Assembly: GCF_008124605.1 (NCBI RefSeq)
Contig: NZ_VRYN01000002.1
Coordinates: forward strand, 1-64,000
Source: Halobacterium salinarum DSM 3754
Lineage (GTDB): Archaea; Halobacteriota; Halobacteria; Halobacteriales; Halobacteriaceae
Length of the DNA: 64,000 bases
Direction of reading: 5' to 3'
The notes under the pieces are model-generated. The model saw only the letters and a program-made list of their open reading frames with translations, searched no databases and was not told the DNA's origin. Both the position numbers and the translations under genes were made by a program. How positions within the stretch are numbered: position 1 is the stretch's first letter; each line of letters opens with the position of its first letter. This document shows positions 1 through 8,447 of the stretch, piece by piece.

Positions 1-2
1 CT

Positions 3-22
3 AGGGTGTCATAGAACGATTC
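3..22. repeat. Left terminal inverted repeat of the element
   Basis: The outer 15 bases match the complement of 360-374 perfectly, followed by two mismatches and three further matches. It marks the left end of the inserted element. Confidence 0.75.
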
Positions 23-92
23 ACAAGGGTTAGTTTCAGGCCATATGTATCGAATCACCCGCTAAGTGGGATTGCGGATTGAGCGAATTCGC

Positions 93-290
93 CTACTCAG
101 TATCCATGAATACACCAATAGTTCCGAGGAATCCGGACGCGAAAACCGTGAGCCCGACAACTGGATTGAAGTAGTGAGCAATAGCGAGACCAAGTAAACT
201 GACCTGTGTACCCAAAATCATCATCTGCGTCCCGAGACGGTTGATATCGGCATCAGACTTCGGCACAGAAAAACAATAAAAAGGAGCCAT
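93..290 (-). CDS. Small two-helix membrane protein inside the element
   Basis: This 65-residue frame lies wholly inside the inserted element. It has two hydrophobic stretches, roughly residues 23-41 and 43-61, joined by a short turn, and ends in an acidic tail (MDTE), so it would be a small integral membrane hairpin. No transposase or known domain is recognisable. Its composition is much less acidic and less GC-biased than the surrounding genes, consistent with arriving with the element. An AT-rich stretch lies just upstream of the start. It may be a passenger gene, a remnant of a longer gene, or a chance frame; expression is unproven. Confidence 0.4.
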   Translation of the reverse strand: MAPFYCFSVPKSDADINRLGTQMMILGTQVSLLGLAIAHYFNPVVGLTVFASGFLGTIGVFMDTE

Positions 291-328
291 GTTAAATATT
301 GATAGAGCGTCAGTCTGTACTTAGCGAT

Positions 329-2239
329 TCAACGAGAGCGTAGCAGCAGTATGGGAACTGTTCTATGACACCCTCTGTCATAGTCAATTCGGTCGTCGTT
401 TGCAACGATCCGTTTGATGGCCTCTGTTTTGTCATGAACGAACTCGTCGCCGTAGCCAAGTCGTTTTGCCAATTGAACGATTATCCAGTAGTCATCTTTC
501 GCTTCCCAGAGTGGCTCATGTACCGGCTGCCGGTAGTTTACGTGTGGATGGTTCGAACCACTGATGATGTCCTCTCTGGTGAACCAGTGGTTGGCTGGGA
601 GAACGATGTCTGCATGTTGAACAGTTGGTGTGTGGTGCATGTCCGCAACCGCGATGAGATCCAGATTATCCGCCGCGTCAAGCCACCGCTTCCGGTTAGG
701 CATCTGGTTGGCCAGGAAATTCGACGCCTGACTATACATCATCTTGATCTGGTAGGGGTCGCCAGACTCCATTGCCGTGATGATGTCCGACTGTTTTAGC
801 GAGGTGGTTCCTGGCGCGCTATCACCAACTTCAAAGAAGTCTCCCGGGTTGTATCCACTTCCACTCGGATGTGAGGCATGGATCGTCCCGTGACGCCCGT
901 AGTCACCCGTAAGGCTGAGCAGCGTAGCGTATGCCTGACCGAACACGTGTCCATACTTGTACCGGTCCGGGCCATATCCGGATGCAATCCCGCCAGGACC
1001 ACGTGTGGCGAGCCATTGGACTGCGGTCCGGATATCCGTCGCTTGGAGCCCCGCACGTTCGGCGACCGCTTCAGCCGGGTACTCGGCGGCTTTCCGTTCC
1101 AGCGCTGTTAAACCAGTGTGCGTATTCACACCGTTAGTCGTGTATCGTCCGAAGAGCGCGTAGTTACCGTATGTTTCCGGGAGTAGCGGGACGGGTTCGT
1201 TGGTTTCTGCATCGATTGCGACTGGTGTCTCGGCGTCGCCGTCAGGGAAGACGTCTGCAGTTTTGACTAAGTCACCCGTGTTTTCGTTGACCAATGCGGG
1301 ACCTAGCGTTCGCTTGCGGAGGAACGACGAATCATACAGTTCCTGGTCAAGAACAGTATGTATCATCGACATCGCCACGTGGGCGTCCTTGCCCGGTCGG
1401 ATCGGCAGCCAAAGATCCGCTTTCGAGGCTGTGCCAGTGTACACTGGATCGACAACAACGAGCTTTGCCCCGCTCTCGATGGCGTCTAGCAGTATCGATG
1501 CGTCCTGCTGGAGGTTGCTGGCGAAGATGTCCGACCCCCAGACGATGACCGTGTTCGCGTTCTGCCAGTCCTCCCCGAAGTTCGTTTCGGCGTTAAAAAG
1601 CCCGGATCCAGTAACTCTTCGAAATCCCAGACCCGTGTTGATATCGATCGACCAGCTCTTCTGAGTCCCACCAAACAGGTCCGAGAGCTGTGACTGCATG
1701 GGGCCACTAAGCCCGCTGTCCCCGGATCCCGTCTCGAAGTAGACGCTTTTGGGGCTATATTGGTCACGGATGGTCGTCATCTTCTGGGCGATCTTTTCCA
1801 GTGCCTCGTCCCAGCTGATTCGCTCGAACTCCGCCTCATTGCCCCGCTTCGTTGGCTGTGGGTCTTTTAGCGACCAGCTGGAACGCTGCATTGGGTATTT
1901 CAGGCGTGTCGAATTGTAAACGCGCTGTGTGTGTGACAGCCCTAGCAGACAACCACGTTTGTACCGCTCATCCGCTGGGATGTTCGGCTGTACTTTCTTT
2001 ATCTGGCCGTCTCGTACGAACGCTCGAAGAGTGCATTTCCCCCGGCAGTTCGGCGAGCAGGCGGTTTTGACGACCTGATCCTCGCCGAGGAAGCTCGTGA
2101 CGGCGTCCCCAGCCGTGTCGGAGTCGTCGGCCTCCTGGAGCGTCGACAGCAGACCGCCGCCGCCGCTCAGCCCGACTGCGGCGACCGCGCCCGACTTGAG
2201 AACGTCCCGCCGGGTGGCGTTGAGGTCGGTGTCACTCAT
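329..2239 (-). pseudogene. dmsA: Interrupted DMSO/TMAO reductase catalytic subunit DmsA
   Basis: The protein is a molybdopterin oxidoreductase of the DMSO reductase family, the extracytoplasmic terminal reductase for DMSO or TMAO respiration. It opens with a Tat signal (TRRDVLK, residues 9-15). The Fe-S cluster cysteines are C61, C65, C69 and C97, followed by the molybdopterin domains. Native sequence runs to about residue 621, where the element at 3-374 interrupts it; about 15 element-encoded residues follow before a stop. The C-terminal part, expected to include the molybdopterin dinucleotide-binding domain, is missing from this frame, so the product is probably inactive. Its start overlaps the end of dmsE by 8 bases. 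The rest of the gene and dmsBCD would lie left of the window. Confidence 0.85.
355..374. repeat. Right terminal inverted repeat of the element
   Basis: This is the complement of the left end. Just outside it, the host sequence TGTCATAG at 376-383 repeats eight bases found inside the repeat itself, which may reflect target preference or chance. Confidence 0.75.
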
Positions 2240-2471
2240 CGAAGTCCTCCGGTTCCGTGGGGCGGTCGTCGCACCCGAACTCCGCGGTCACTCTGTCGTG
2301 GTAGCGCTCGTGGAACGTGGCCTCGGAGAGGTCGCCGTTGGCGACGCGGATCGCGTCCGCGGCCATCTCCTTGCCGAGTTGTGCGTCGTAGCCACAGTCC
2401 GCGAGCATCGAGTCGGCCGTTTCCTCCCAGTCCGGAATCGGCTCGTGTGCGTCCGGCGTGTTGGGGGCCAT
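2232..2471 (-). CDS. dmsE: DmsE-like small protein of the DMSO reductase operon
   Basis: This 79-residue acidic protein lies directly before dmsA and overlaps its start, so the two are translationally coupled. It has only two cysteines (near residues 26 and 69) and no signal peptide, so it is probably cytoplasmic. Proteins in this position of haloarchaeal DMSO reductase operons are called DmsE or named for a ferredoxin N-terminal-like domain. The biochemical role is not known to me; help with assembly of the reductase would be inference from position. The ATG at 2471 is preferred because a TATA-like box lies about 40 bases upstream. Confidence 0.7.
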   Translation of the reverse strand: MAPNTPDAHEPIPDWEETADSMLADCGYDAQLGKEMAADAIRVANGDLSEATFHERYHDRVTAEFGCDDRPTEPEDFDE

Positions 2472-2510
2472 ACAGCTAGCCGTAGCGTTCCGGCGGGCAT
2501 GGTGGTGGTG

Positions 2511-2519
2511 CTAAATAAT
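2511..2519 (-). promoter_or_regulatory. TATA-like box of the dmsEA transcript
   Basis: On the minus strand this reads AATTATTTA, in the 80-bp gap between dmsR and dmsE, 40 bases before the dmsE start. The position suits a haloarchaeal promoter with a short leader. Confidence 0.55.
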
Positions 2520-2551
2520 TGCGGCCTTTATCTGTGGCAGTCGGGGCGGCG

Positions 2552-3226
2552 TCACGGCGCGGAGTCGGCTGACTGTTGGGCTTCGGTGAACGCACTCGTG
2601 GCGAGCTTGGACTCGACGGCGCTCAACCGCTGTGAAACCGCCGACTTGGAGATGCCAAGCGCCGTCGCGAGATCCGACAGGTCGGCACCCCGCGGCGTGG
2701 CGTAGTAGCCTTTGGCGACCGCCGCCGCCGCGGCCTCGCGCTGTTTGTCGGTGAGCTTGAAGAGATCGAGGGTCACGTGCGTGTGTGAGTCGCCCGACTG
2801 GTCGTCGGCGGCGAGCCGCGTCAGGTGGGTCAGCGAGACGGTGTTCGCGACCGCCTTGAGATCCGCCACGAGGTCCGTGAGCGTCGTGCGGTCGGCGAGA
2901 TACGTTTCGACGGTGATGGTGTCGGCGGCGACGGCCGTGATCTGGGGGACGCAACCGTGATCGCTGAACACGCAACACAGGCAGCTCTCGGTGGTCTGGG
3001 TTGCGACGTGCATCACGTCGGATCGGTCGGCGTCCGGGCACGCCGGCGCGACAGTGACGTCGGCGTGGCAGTCGTCGCCGGTGTACTGGTGGCGGACGGC
3101 AGTGACCTCGCCGTCGATCTCTTCGAGGGGGCATGCGGCCGCATCGGAGAGCGCCACGTCGAGCACGACGCGCAGACGGCGCCGTGATCTGTCGGTGTTC
3201 GGCTGGCTGGCTGTGCGCTCTGACAT
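2552..3226 (-). CDS. dmsR: DmsR-type HTH-10 transcription regulator
   Basis: The protein has 224 residues. The C-terminal part (about 158-209) is a Bat/HTH-10 helix-turn-helix domain, with LTDKQREA leading into the recognition region ISKSAVSQRL. The N-terminal half carries seven cysteines (32, 53, 63, 82, 84, 85, 92), suggesting redox or metal sensing. In Halobacterium the homologous regulator activates the dms operon under anaerobic conditions; here it lies just upstream of dmsE on the same strand, with its own promoter region facing mobB. The reading frame stays open far upstream through the mob gene, but the ATG at 3226 gives the natural N terminus. It appears intact although its target dmsA is broken. 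Confidence 0.85.
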   Translation of the reverse strand: MSERTASQPNTDRSRRRLRVVLDVALSDAAACPLEEIDGEVTAVRHQYTGDDCHADVTVAPACPDADRSDVMHVATQTTESCLCCVFSDHGCVPQITAVAADTITVETYLADRTTLTDLVADLKAVANTVSLTHLTRLAADDQSGDSHTHVTLDLFKLTDKQREAAAAAVAKGYYATPRGADLSDLATALGISKSAVSQRLSAVESKLATSAFTEAQQSADSAP

Positions 3227-3371
3227 ACCGCGTGTTTGCGGGTGGCCGGTAAAGTACCGCGCGGCTGTTCCTACAGGGCTGGAACGACGCCGCGGCCGGC
3301 AACTCGGCGCGCACAGACCCACCGGCGCGAACAGCGCAGCGTTCTTGGGCGCTGGGCCGGACCGGTCCCGT

Positions 3372-3818
3372 ATGCAGGTACTCGCCGTCGTGGGACCGTC
3401 GGATTCGGGGAAGACGACCGTTGTGGCGCGCCTGGCCGAGCGACTCGCCGCCCGGGGACCCGTCGCCACGGTCAAACACCTCACCCACGAGCCCGACATC
3501 GACACCGAGGGAAAGGACACGGCGCGCCATCGGGCCGGCGGCGCGTCCCGGACGATCGGGCTCACCGACGACGGCTCGTGGTTCGGAACCGGTGACAGCC
3601 GCGACCTCTCGGCTGTCCTCGGGAGTTTCGCGCCCACACACGACTACGCCCTGGTGGAGGGGTTCAGCGGCAGCGCCCTCCCGAAAGTCGTGCTCGGCGG
3701 CCGGGACGCGGCCGCGCCAGTGGCCGTGACCGCGGCGAGCGCCGACGCGCTGGACCTGGACGCGGCTGTGGCCGCGATCACGGATCCGGCGGCGGCCTAC
3801 GAGCCCCACGAGCAGTAG
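3372..3818 (+). CDS. mobB: Molybdopterin-guanine dinucleotide adapter protein MobB
   Basis: The protein has 148 residues and a P-loop at the N terminus, GPSDSGKTT (residues 8-16). The TVKHLTHEPD segment and late VEGFSG motif are typical of MobB GTPases. MobB assists MobA in attaching GMP to molybdopterin, giving the cofactor form used by DMSO reductase-family enzymes. It lies divergently from dmsR and 79 bases ahead of mobA on the same strand, so the two probably form one transcription unit. The ATG at 3372 is chosen because it places the P-loop at the expected distance from the N terminus. Confidence 0.85.
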   Translation: MQVLAVVGPSDSGKTTVVARLAERLAARGPVATVKHLTHEPDIDTEGKDTARHRAGGASRTIGLTDDGSWFGTGDSRDLSAVLGSFAPTHDYALVEGFSGSALPKVVLGGRDAAAPVAVTAASADALDLDAAVAAITDPAAAYEPHEQ

Positions 3819-3897
3819 CGTCGGCCGGCGGCGGGCGCGCTCCAAGGGCGTGGGATTCGGCGGGACGGTTTTCAGCGACCAGTGTGGACCGACACCC

Positions 3898-4599
3898 ATG
3901 GTGATGGGCAGCGCGGCCGGGGGGCGGGCGGGGATCGTTCTCGCTGGGGGTCGCTCCACCCGTTTCGGGGATCGCGAGAAGGCGTTGGCCACGCTCGGGG
4001 GCCGCCCACTGCTCTGGCACGTCGTTGCGCGCCTCGGGACGGTGGTCGACAGTGTGGTGGTGAACTGCCGGCGCGACCAGCGCGCGGCGTTCCGGGCGGC
4101 GGTCACGACCACGGACACCGACGTGGCCTTCGCGGTCGATCCGGATCCCGGGCAGGGTCCGGCGGCGGGACTTTCGACGGCGCTGAACGCGGTTGGGGAG
4201 CCGGTCGTGGCGGTCACGGCGTGTGACATGCCGTTCATCGACCCCGCGTTTTTCGCGTGGCTGTGTGACCGGCGCGCCGACGCGGGCTGCGCCGGTGCAG
4301 TGCCCGTCGTTGATGGACACCCACAAGTCACGCACAGCGTGCTGGCCGCGGCCCCCACGCGGGTGGCTGTCGACGCCGCGGCGGCGGCCGGGAACCGGAG
4401 CCTGAGTGGCGTGGTCGCTCGGCTGCCGGTCACGCACGTTCCGGCGGCGCAGACACGCCACCGGACGGCACGCCACAGCTTCATGGACGTGGATACGCCG
4501 GCCGAACTGGCTGCGGCCCGGGAGCGCCACCGCGCCCCACGCGCCGTCGATCGCGCGCACGGCCCCGGTGAGACCGGTGTTTCGAACGCGGGTGACTGA
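3898..4599 (+). CDS. mobA: Molybdenum cofactor guanylyltransferase MobA
   Basis: A nucleotidyltransferase of 233 residues if the ATG at 3898 is used; an ATG at 3904 is equally possible. The N-terminal signature LAGGRSTRFGDREKAL (about 15-30) is the MobA GTP-binding motif, and the metal-binding region TACDMPFIDP follows mid-protein. It transfers GMP from GTP to molybdopterin. It follows mobB and lies near the dms genes, where its product is needed. The C-terminal third is unusually basic for this genome but keeps the conserved MDVDTPAEL segment, so the gene looks intact. Confidence 0.85.
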   Translation: MVMGSAAGGRAGIVLAGGRSTRFGDREKALATLGGRPLLWHVVARLGTVVDSVVVNCRRDQRAAFRAAVTTTDTDVAFAVDPDPGQGPAAGLSTALNAVGEPVVAVTACDMPFIDPAFFAWLCDRRADAGCAGAVPVVDGHPQVTHSVLAAAPTRVAVDAAAAAGNRSLSGVVARLPVTHVPAAQTRHRTARHSFMDVDTPAELAAARERHRAPRAVDRAHGPGETGVSNAGD

Positions 4600-4622
4600 G
4601 ATGCGTGCCACAGCGCCGGACA

Positions 4623-4629
4623 GCTTTTT
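4623..4629 (+). promoter_or_regulatory. TATA-like box before the pilus ATPase gene
   Basis: The stretch GCTTTTTA ends 33 bases before the ATG at 4663, a fitting distance for a very short leader. Confidence 0.45.
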
Positions 4630-4662
4630 ATGGTCACACGACTGAACGCTCCAGTAGGAGCG

Positions 4663-6315
4663 ATGGCTGGGGATCTCTTCGCGGGCCTGGATGGCGGGTT
4701 TGATGCGCTACAGCGGCGCGCGAGCCGGATCGTCGAGGTGTTGCGCGGAACCGCCGTCGACGTTCCGCCGTACGACCCACAGGCCCACGGCCCGCTGGTC
4801 GAGTTTGACGGGGTGGCGGACTACGAGGAGGTCGACCGGTACTGGGTCAACGCCCCCTACGCGTTCGTGTTCATCGGGTTCGACGCCGAATCCGACACCC
4901 ACTACTATCACGTCGTGGAGCCACACCTGGATGACTTCGAGCAGACGGTGTTGGACCAGCTCTACGACGACATCCGGGACGCGCTCATCTACGATGCCAC
5001 CACCGATCCCGACGACCGCGAGGCGGTCCTGATCGCGCAGATGCAACGCCTCCTCTCGGAGTACAGCATCGACGTGACGCCGAACGCGTTCCACCGGCTG
5101 TTTTACTACTTACACCGCACCTTCGAGGGGTTCGAGAAGCTCGACCCCGTGATGCAGGACCCCCACATCGAGGACGTGTCGTGCGACGGCTACGGGCTGC
5201 CGCTGTTCGTCTACCACACCGACTACACGGACATCGAGACCAACATCACCTACGAGCAACAGGAGTTGGACAGCTTCGTCGTGCGCCTCGCCCAGCAGTC
5301 CGGCCGCCACATCTCCATCGGCGATCCGGTCACCGAAACCACCCTGCCGGACGGATCGCGCGCCGAGCTCGCGCTCGGCGAGGAGGTCACCCCGAGGGGG
5401 TCGGCGTTCACCATCCGGAAGTACAGCGAGGAGCCGTTCACGCCCGCAACCCTGGTCGACTACGACACGTTCAGCCTCGACCAGATGGCGTACCTCTGGC
5501 TGGCCATCGAATCCAACAAGAGCCTGCTTTTCGCGGGCGGTACCGCCTCGGGGAAGACCACGTCGATGAACGCCGTGTCGATGTTCGTGCCGCCGCGGGC
5601 GAAGATCCTCACCATCGAGGACACCCGCGAGCTTGCGCTGTACCACGACAACTGGCTGTCGTCGGTGACCCGGGGGGCGGACGGCGGCGGCGGAGACACC
5701 ATCACGATGTACGATCTGCTGCGGTCGGCGCTCCGCCACCGCCCCGAGTACATCATCGTCGGCGAGGTGCGCGGCGAGGAAGCGATGACGCTGTTCCAGG
5801 CGATGAACACGGGCCACACGACGTATTCGACGATGCACGCCGACAGCGTGCAGACGGTCATCAACCGCCTCGAAAACGACCCCATCAACGTCCCGCGGGC
5901 GATGATCCAGAGCCTGGATATCCTGTGCGTGCAGACGCTCACGCACGTCGGTGACGAGCGCGTTCGCCGCAGCAGCGTGATCGCGGAGATCGAGGGGATC
6001 GACCAGCGCACCGGCGACCTCGATTACTCCACGGCGTTCGAATGGGACCCCACGCGCGACGACTTCGAGCAGCGCGACTCGAACGTCCTCGACGAGATCC
6101 AGGACGAGCGCGGGTGGTCGCGAAGCGACCTGCTCCGGGAGCTCAGGAACCGCAAGCGCGTCCTCCAGTATCTCGTCGAGCAGGACGTGACCGACTACCG
6201 CCGGTTCACGGCCCTGATCAACGAGTACTACGCGCAGCCCGAGCGCGTGGTCGCCCGCGTCACCGACGCGCTCGATTCGGACGTCGCGGCCGCCGCGCCG
6301 GGGGTCGTGGAGTGA
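4663..6315 (+). CDS. PilB-type secretion/pilus assembly ATPase
   Basis: A 550-residue type II/IV secretion ATPase that would power assembly of type IV-like pili from the cytoplasmic face of the membrane. Walker A is GGTASGKTT (around residue 290), the Asp box is IEDTREL (near 317), Walker B is the YIIVGEVRGEEA region (near 362), and the His box is the TMHADS region (near 387). An acidic N-terminal domain precedes the ATPase core, as in haloarchaeal PilB proteins. An in-frame ATG exists 33 bases upstream, but 4663 fits the TATA box better. The stop overlaps the GTG start of the next gene. No pilin gene follows, so its substrates must be encoded elsewhere. Confidence 0.85.
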   Translation: MAGDLFAGLDGGFDALQRRASRIVEVLRGTAVDVPPYDPQAHGPLVEFDGVADYEEVDRYWVNAPYAFVFIGFDAESDTHYYHVVEPHLDDFEQTVLDQLYDDIRDALIYDATTDPDDREAVLIAQMQRLLSEYSIDVTPNAFHRLFYYLHRTFEGFEKLDPVMQDPHIEDVSCDGYGLPLFVYHTDYTDIETNITYEQQELDSFVVRLAQQSGRHISIGDPVTETTLPDGSRAELALGEEVTPRGSAFTIRKYSEEPFTPATLVDYDTFSLDQMAYLWLAIESNKSLLFAGGTASGKTTSMNAVSMFVPPRAKILTIEDTRELALYHDNWLSSVTRGADGGGGDTITMYDLLRSALRHRPEYIIVGEVRGEEAMTLFQAMNTGHTTYSTMHADSVQTVINRLENDPINVPRAMIQSLDILCVQTLTHVGDERVRRSSVIAEIEGIDQRTGDLDYSTAFEWDPTRDDFEQRDSNVLDEIQDERGWSRSDLLRELRNRKRVLQYLVEQDVTDYRRFTALINEYYAQPERVVARVTDALDSDVAAAAPGVVE

Positions 6316-8447
6316 TCACGGTGGCGGTGTGGCTGCTGCCGCTGGCCGCGGTGCTGGCAGTCGACTGCGTGGTCGGCGCGGCCGCCATCACCGGCGCGAA
6401 CCGCGTCGATCGCGTGCTCTCCCGGGTGGGGCGTGCGGCGTTCGGTGGGCTGGCCCGAGACCGCGAGCGCGCCAACCCCGAGCAGGTCGCGGCGCTCCAG
6501 GGTGCCCACGTCGCCCAGACGTACCGGACGTACGCCGCCCGCACGTACCTGTTCGCGACGCTCGCCGCGCTCACTGCCAGCATCCTGGGCGTGTATCTCG
6601 TTGCCGGCGTGCTCGTGTTCCTGGGCGGAGCGTCCGCCGGGGTCCGCAGCCAGTTCCCGGGGCCCGTGCGCGGCCTGTTCGTCGATAGCGTCGCCGCGTT
6701 CTCGCCGGGCGTGCTGTTCGGTGCGTTCGTCCTGTCGGGCGCAACGGTCGGCGTCGTCGCGGCCTACGGGACGTACACGGCACGCTGGCTGCGGCCGCGG
6801 TATGCGGCCGGCGAGCGCGCGCGCCGGATCGACGCGTCGATGGAGCGCACCGTGGCGTTCATGTACGCGCTGTCGCGCAGCGGCATGCCGCTGTCCGAGG
6901 TGTTGCGGATCCTGGCGCGCAACCAGCCCGTGTACGGGGCGGCGGCCGAGGAGATGGCGGTCGCGGTCACGGACATCGACAACTACGGCGCGGACATCAT
7001 CACGGCCCTCGAACGGGTGGGGACTCGCACGCCGAGCGACGACCTCGCGGAGTTCACCGAGAACCTCGGGAGCATCCTCCAGTCCGGCAGCGACCTGCCG
7101 GCGTTCCTCAAACAGGAGTACGAGTATTACGCCGAGGAGGCCGAAGCCACCCAGTCGCAGTTCCTCGAGTTGCTGGCGACGCTGGCAGAGGCGTACGTGA
7201 CGGTGCTGGTCGCCGGGCCGCTGTTCTTGATCACGATTCTGGTGGTGATCGGGCTCACGCTCGGCGGAACGCTCGGGTTCCTTCGACTGACCGCGTTCGT
7301 GCTGGTGCCCGGCGCGACGGCCGGGTTCGCGGTCTACCTGGACTCGATCACGGACGCGACGGTGGGCGGTCCCGGCGACGAGCAGTCCGTGGGCGGCGAG
7401 CAGTCCCGGTTCCAGTCGATCCCGTCGCCGTCGGCGGCGCTGTGTCCCGACGGCGGCGCTGACGCGGCCGTGGCACCGCTCGGATCGTCGCCGGAGAACC
7501 GCGCTCGGTTCGCGATCTCCGAGCGCCTGCGGCCGGTGTTGTACCGCCTCCGGAACCCCCTCACGGTGGTCCTGGAGACGCCGACGCTGCTGTTCTGGGT
7601 GAGCTGTCCGATCGCGGCCGTGTACCTCGGCAGCCAGTGGTGGGCACCACTGAGTGCGGGCGTGTTCGCGCCGGCCGCGTACGACGACGCGCTCGTGCAT
7701 GCGACCGTGTTCGTCGTCGGGACGTTCGCCGTGGCATACGAGACGGCACGGCGACGGCGGAAAGCGATCGAAGCGGAGGTGCCGGACTTCCTGGATCGGT
7801 TCGCGTCCACGAACGAGGCGGGGATGGCCGCCGTCGAGAGCTTCGGGCGCACCGTTGATGGGGATCTGGGCGCGCTCACGCAGGAACTCGAACGCACGTG
7901 GGCGGACATCCAGTGGGGGGCCCGCATCGAGCACGCGCTCACGCGGTTCCGGGACCGCGTGAACACGCCGGCCGTCTCGCGGGTCGTGGCGCTGACGACG
8001 AACGCGATGGCCGCCAGCGGCAACCTCGGGCCGGTGCTCAGGATCGCCGCCAACGAAGCCACCGCCAGCCGGCGCTTGGAGCGGGACCGCCGCAACGAAC
8101 TGCTCACGTACGTCGTCGTGATCTACGTGTCGTTTTTCGTGTTCATCGCGATCATCGTCGCCCTCGACACCATCTTCATTCCGAACATCCCCACCGGCGC
8201 GGCGACGCAGGCCGGGAGTGGCGCGAGCAGCGCCGTCGATAGCGGTGCGTTCTCGCAGTCGGCCGGCCAGCTCACGGCCGCCAAGAAGGCCGCCTACAGC
8301 ACGGTGTTTTTCCACACCAGCCTGGTGCAGGCGGTCTGCTCGGGGCTCGTGGCCGGCCAGATGGGGGCCGGATCGGTGAAAGCGGGCGCGAAACACGCCA
8401 CCGTGATGCTGGTGGTTGCGTACACGACGTTTCTACTCCTGGGATGA
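6312..8447 (+). CDS. PilC-type pilus assembly membrane platform (two T2SSF domains)
   Basis: The protein has 711 residues and starts at GTG 6312, overlapping the ATPase stop by four bases (GTGA). A hydrophobic N terminus is followed by two copies of the type II secretion F domain, each with transmembrane helices, for example the segment GPLFLITILVVIGLTLGG after the first domain and YVVVIYVSFFVFIAIIV near the end. It would anchor the PilB ATPase at the membrane for pilus subunit assembly. The fused double-domain form is usual for archaeal PilC/FlaJ-like proteins in haloarchaea. The long upstream extension of the frame overlaps the ATPase gene and is not coding. Confidence 0.85.
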   Translation: MITVAVWLLPLAAVLAVDCVVGAAAITGANRVDRVLSRVGRAAFGGLARDRERANPEQVAALQGAHVAQTYRTYAARTYLFATLAALTASILGVYLVAGVLVFLGGASAGVRSQFPGPVRGLFVDSVAAFSPGVLFGAFVLSGATVGVVAAYGTYTARWLRPRYAAGERARRIDASMERTVAFMYALSRSGMPLSEVLRILARNQPVYGAAAEEMAVAVTDIDNYGADIITALERVGTRTPSDDLAEFTENLGSILQSGSDLPAFLKQEYEYYAEEAEATQSQFLELLATLAEAYVTVLVAGPLFLITILVVIGLTLGGTLGFLRLTAFVLVPGATAGFAVYLDSITDATVGGPGDEQSVGGEQSRFQSIPSPSAALCPDGGADAAVAPLGSSPENRARFAISERLRPVLYRLRNPLTVVLETPTLLFWVSCPIAAVYLGSQWWAPLSAGVFAPAAYDDALVHATVFVVGTFAVAYETARRRRKAIEAEVPDFLDRFASTNEAGMAAVESFGRTVDGDLGALTQELERTWADIQWGARIEHALTRFRDRVNTPAVSRVVALTTNAMAASGNLGPVLRIAANEATASRRLERDRRNELLTYVVVIYVSFFVFIAIIVALDTIFIPNIPTGAATQAGSGASSAVDSGAFSQSAGQLTAAKKAAYSTVFFHTSLVQAVCSGLVAGQMGAGSVKAGAKHATVMLVVAYTTFLLLG

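Larger units (their letters stand above)
3..374. mobile_element. MITE-like insertion element interrupting dmsA
   Basis: A 372-bp segment is bounded by inverted repeats: AGGGTGTCATAGAAC at 3-17 and its exact complement at 360-374, with weaker matching for about five more bases. The interior is visibly AT-richer than its flanks and holds no transposase, only one 65-codon frame. The dmsA reading frame enters the right end and stops inside, so the element sits within that gene. The flanking bases are CT on both sides, which could be a 2-bp target duplication, but the window starts there so a longer one cannot be tested. It fits a non-autonomous element moved by a transposase elsewhere. The family is not identified. 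Confidence 0.75.

Noticed and set aside
365-799. A plus-strand frame of 144 codons opposite dmsA
   Set aside because: It is antisense to a clear molybdoenzyme region and lacks the acidic composition of real genes here.
2511-4637. A minus-strand open frame of more than 700 codons across dmsR, mobB and mobA
   Set aside because: It is an out-of-frame shadow of high-GC genes: rich in Arg, Pro and Ala, no acidic bias, and it covers three well-supported genes.
6228-8396. A minus-strand open frame of about 720 codons opposite the pilus platform gene
   Set aside because: Arg/His-rich composition and complete overlap with a gene with clear T2SSF domains mark it as a GC artefact.
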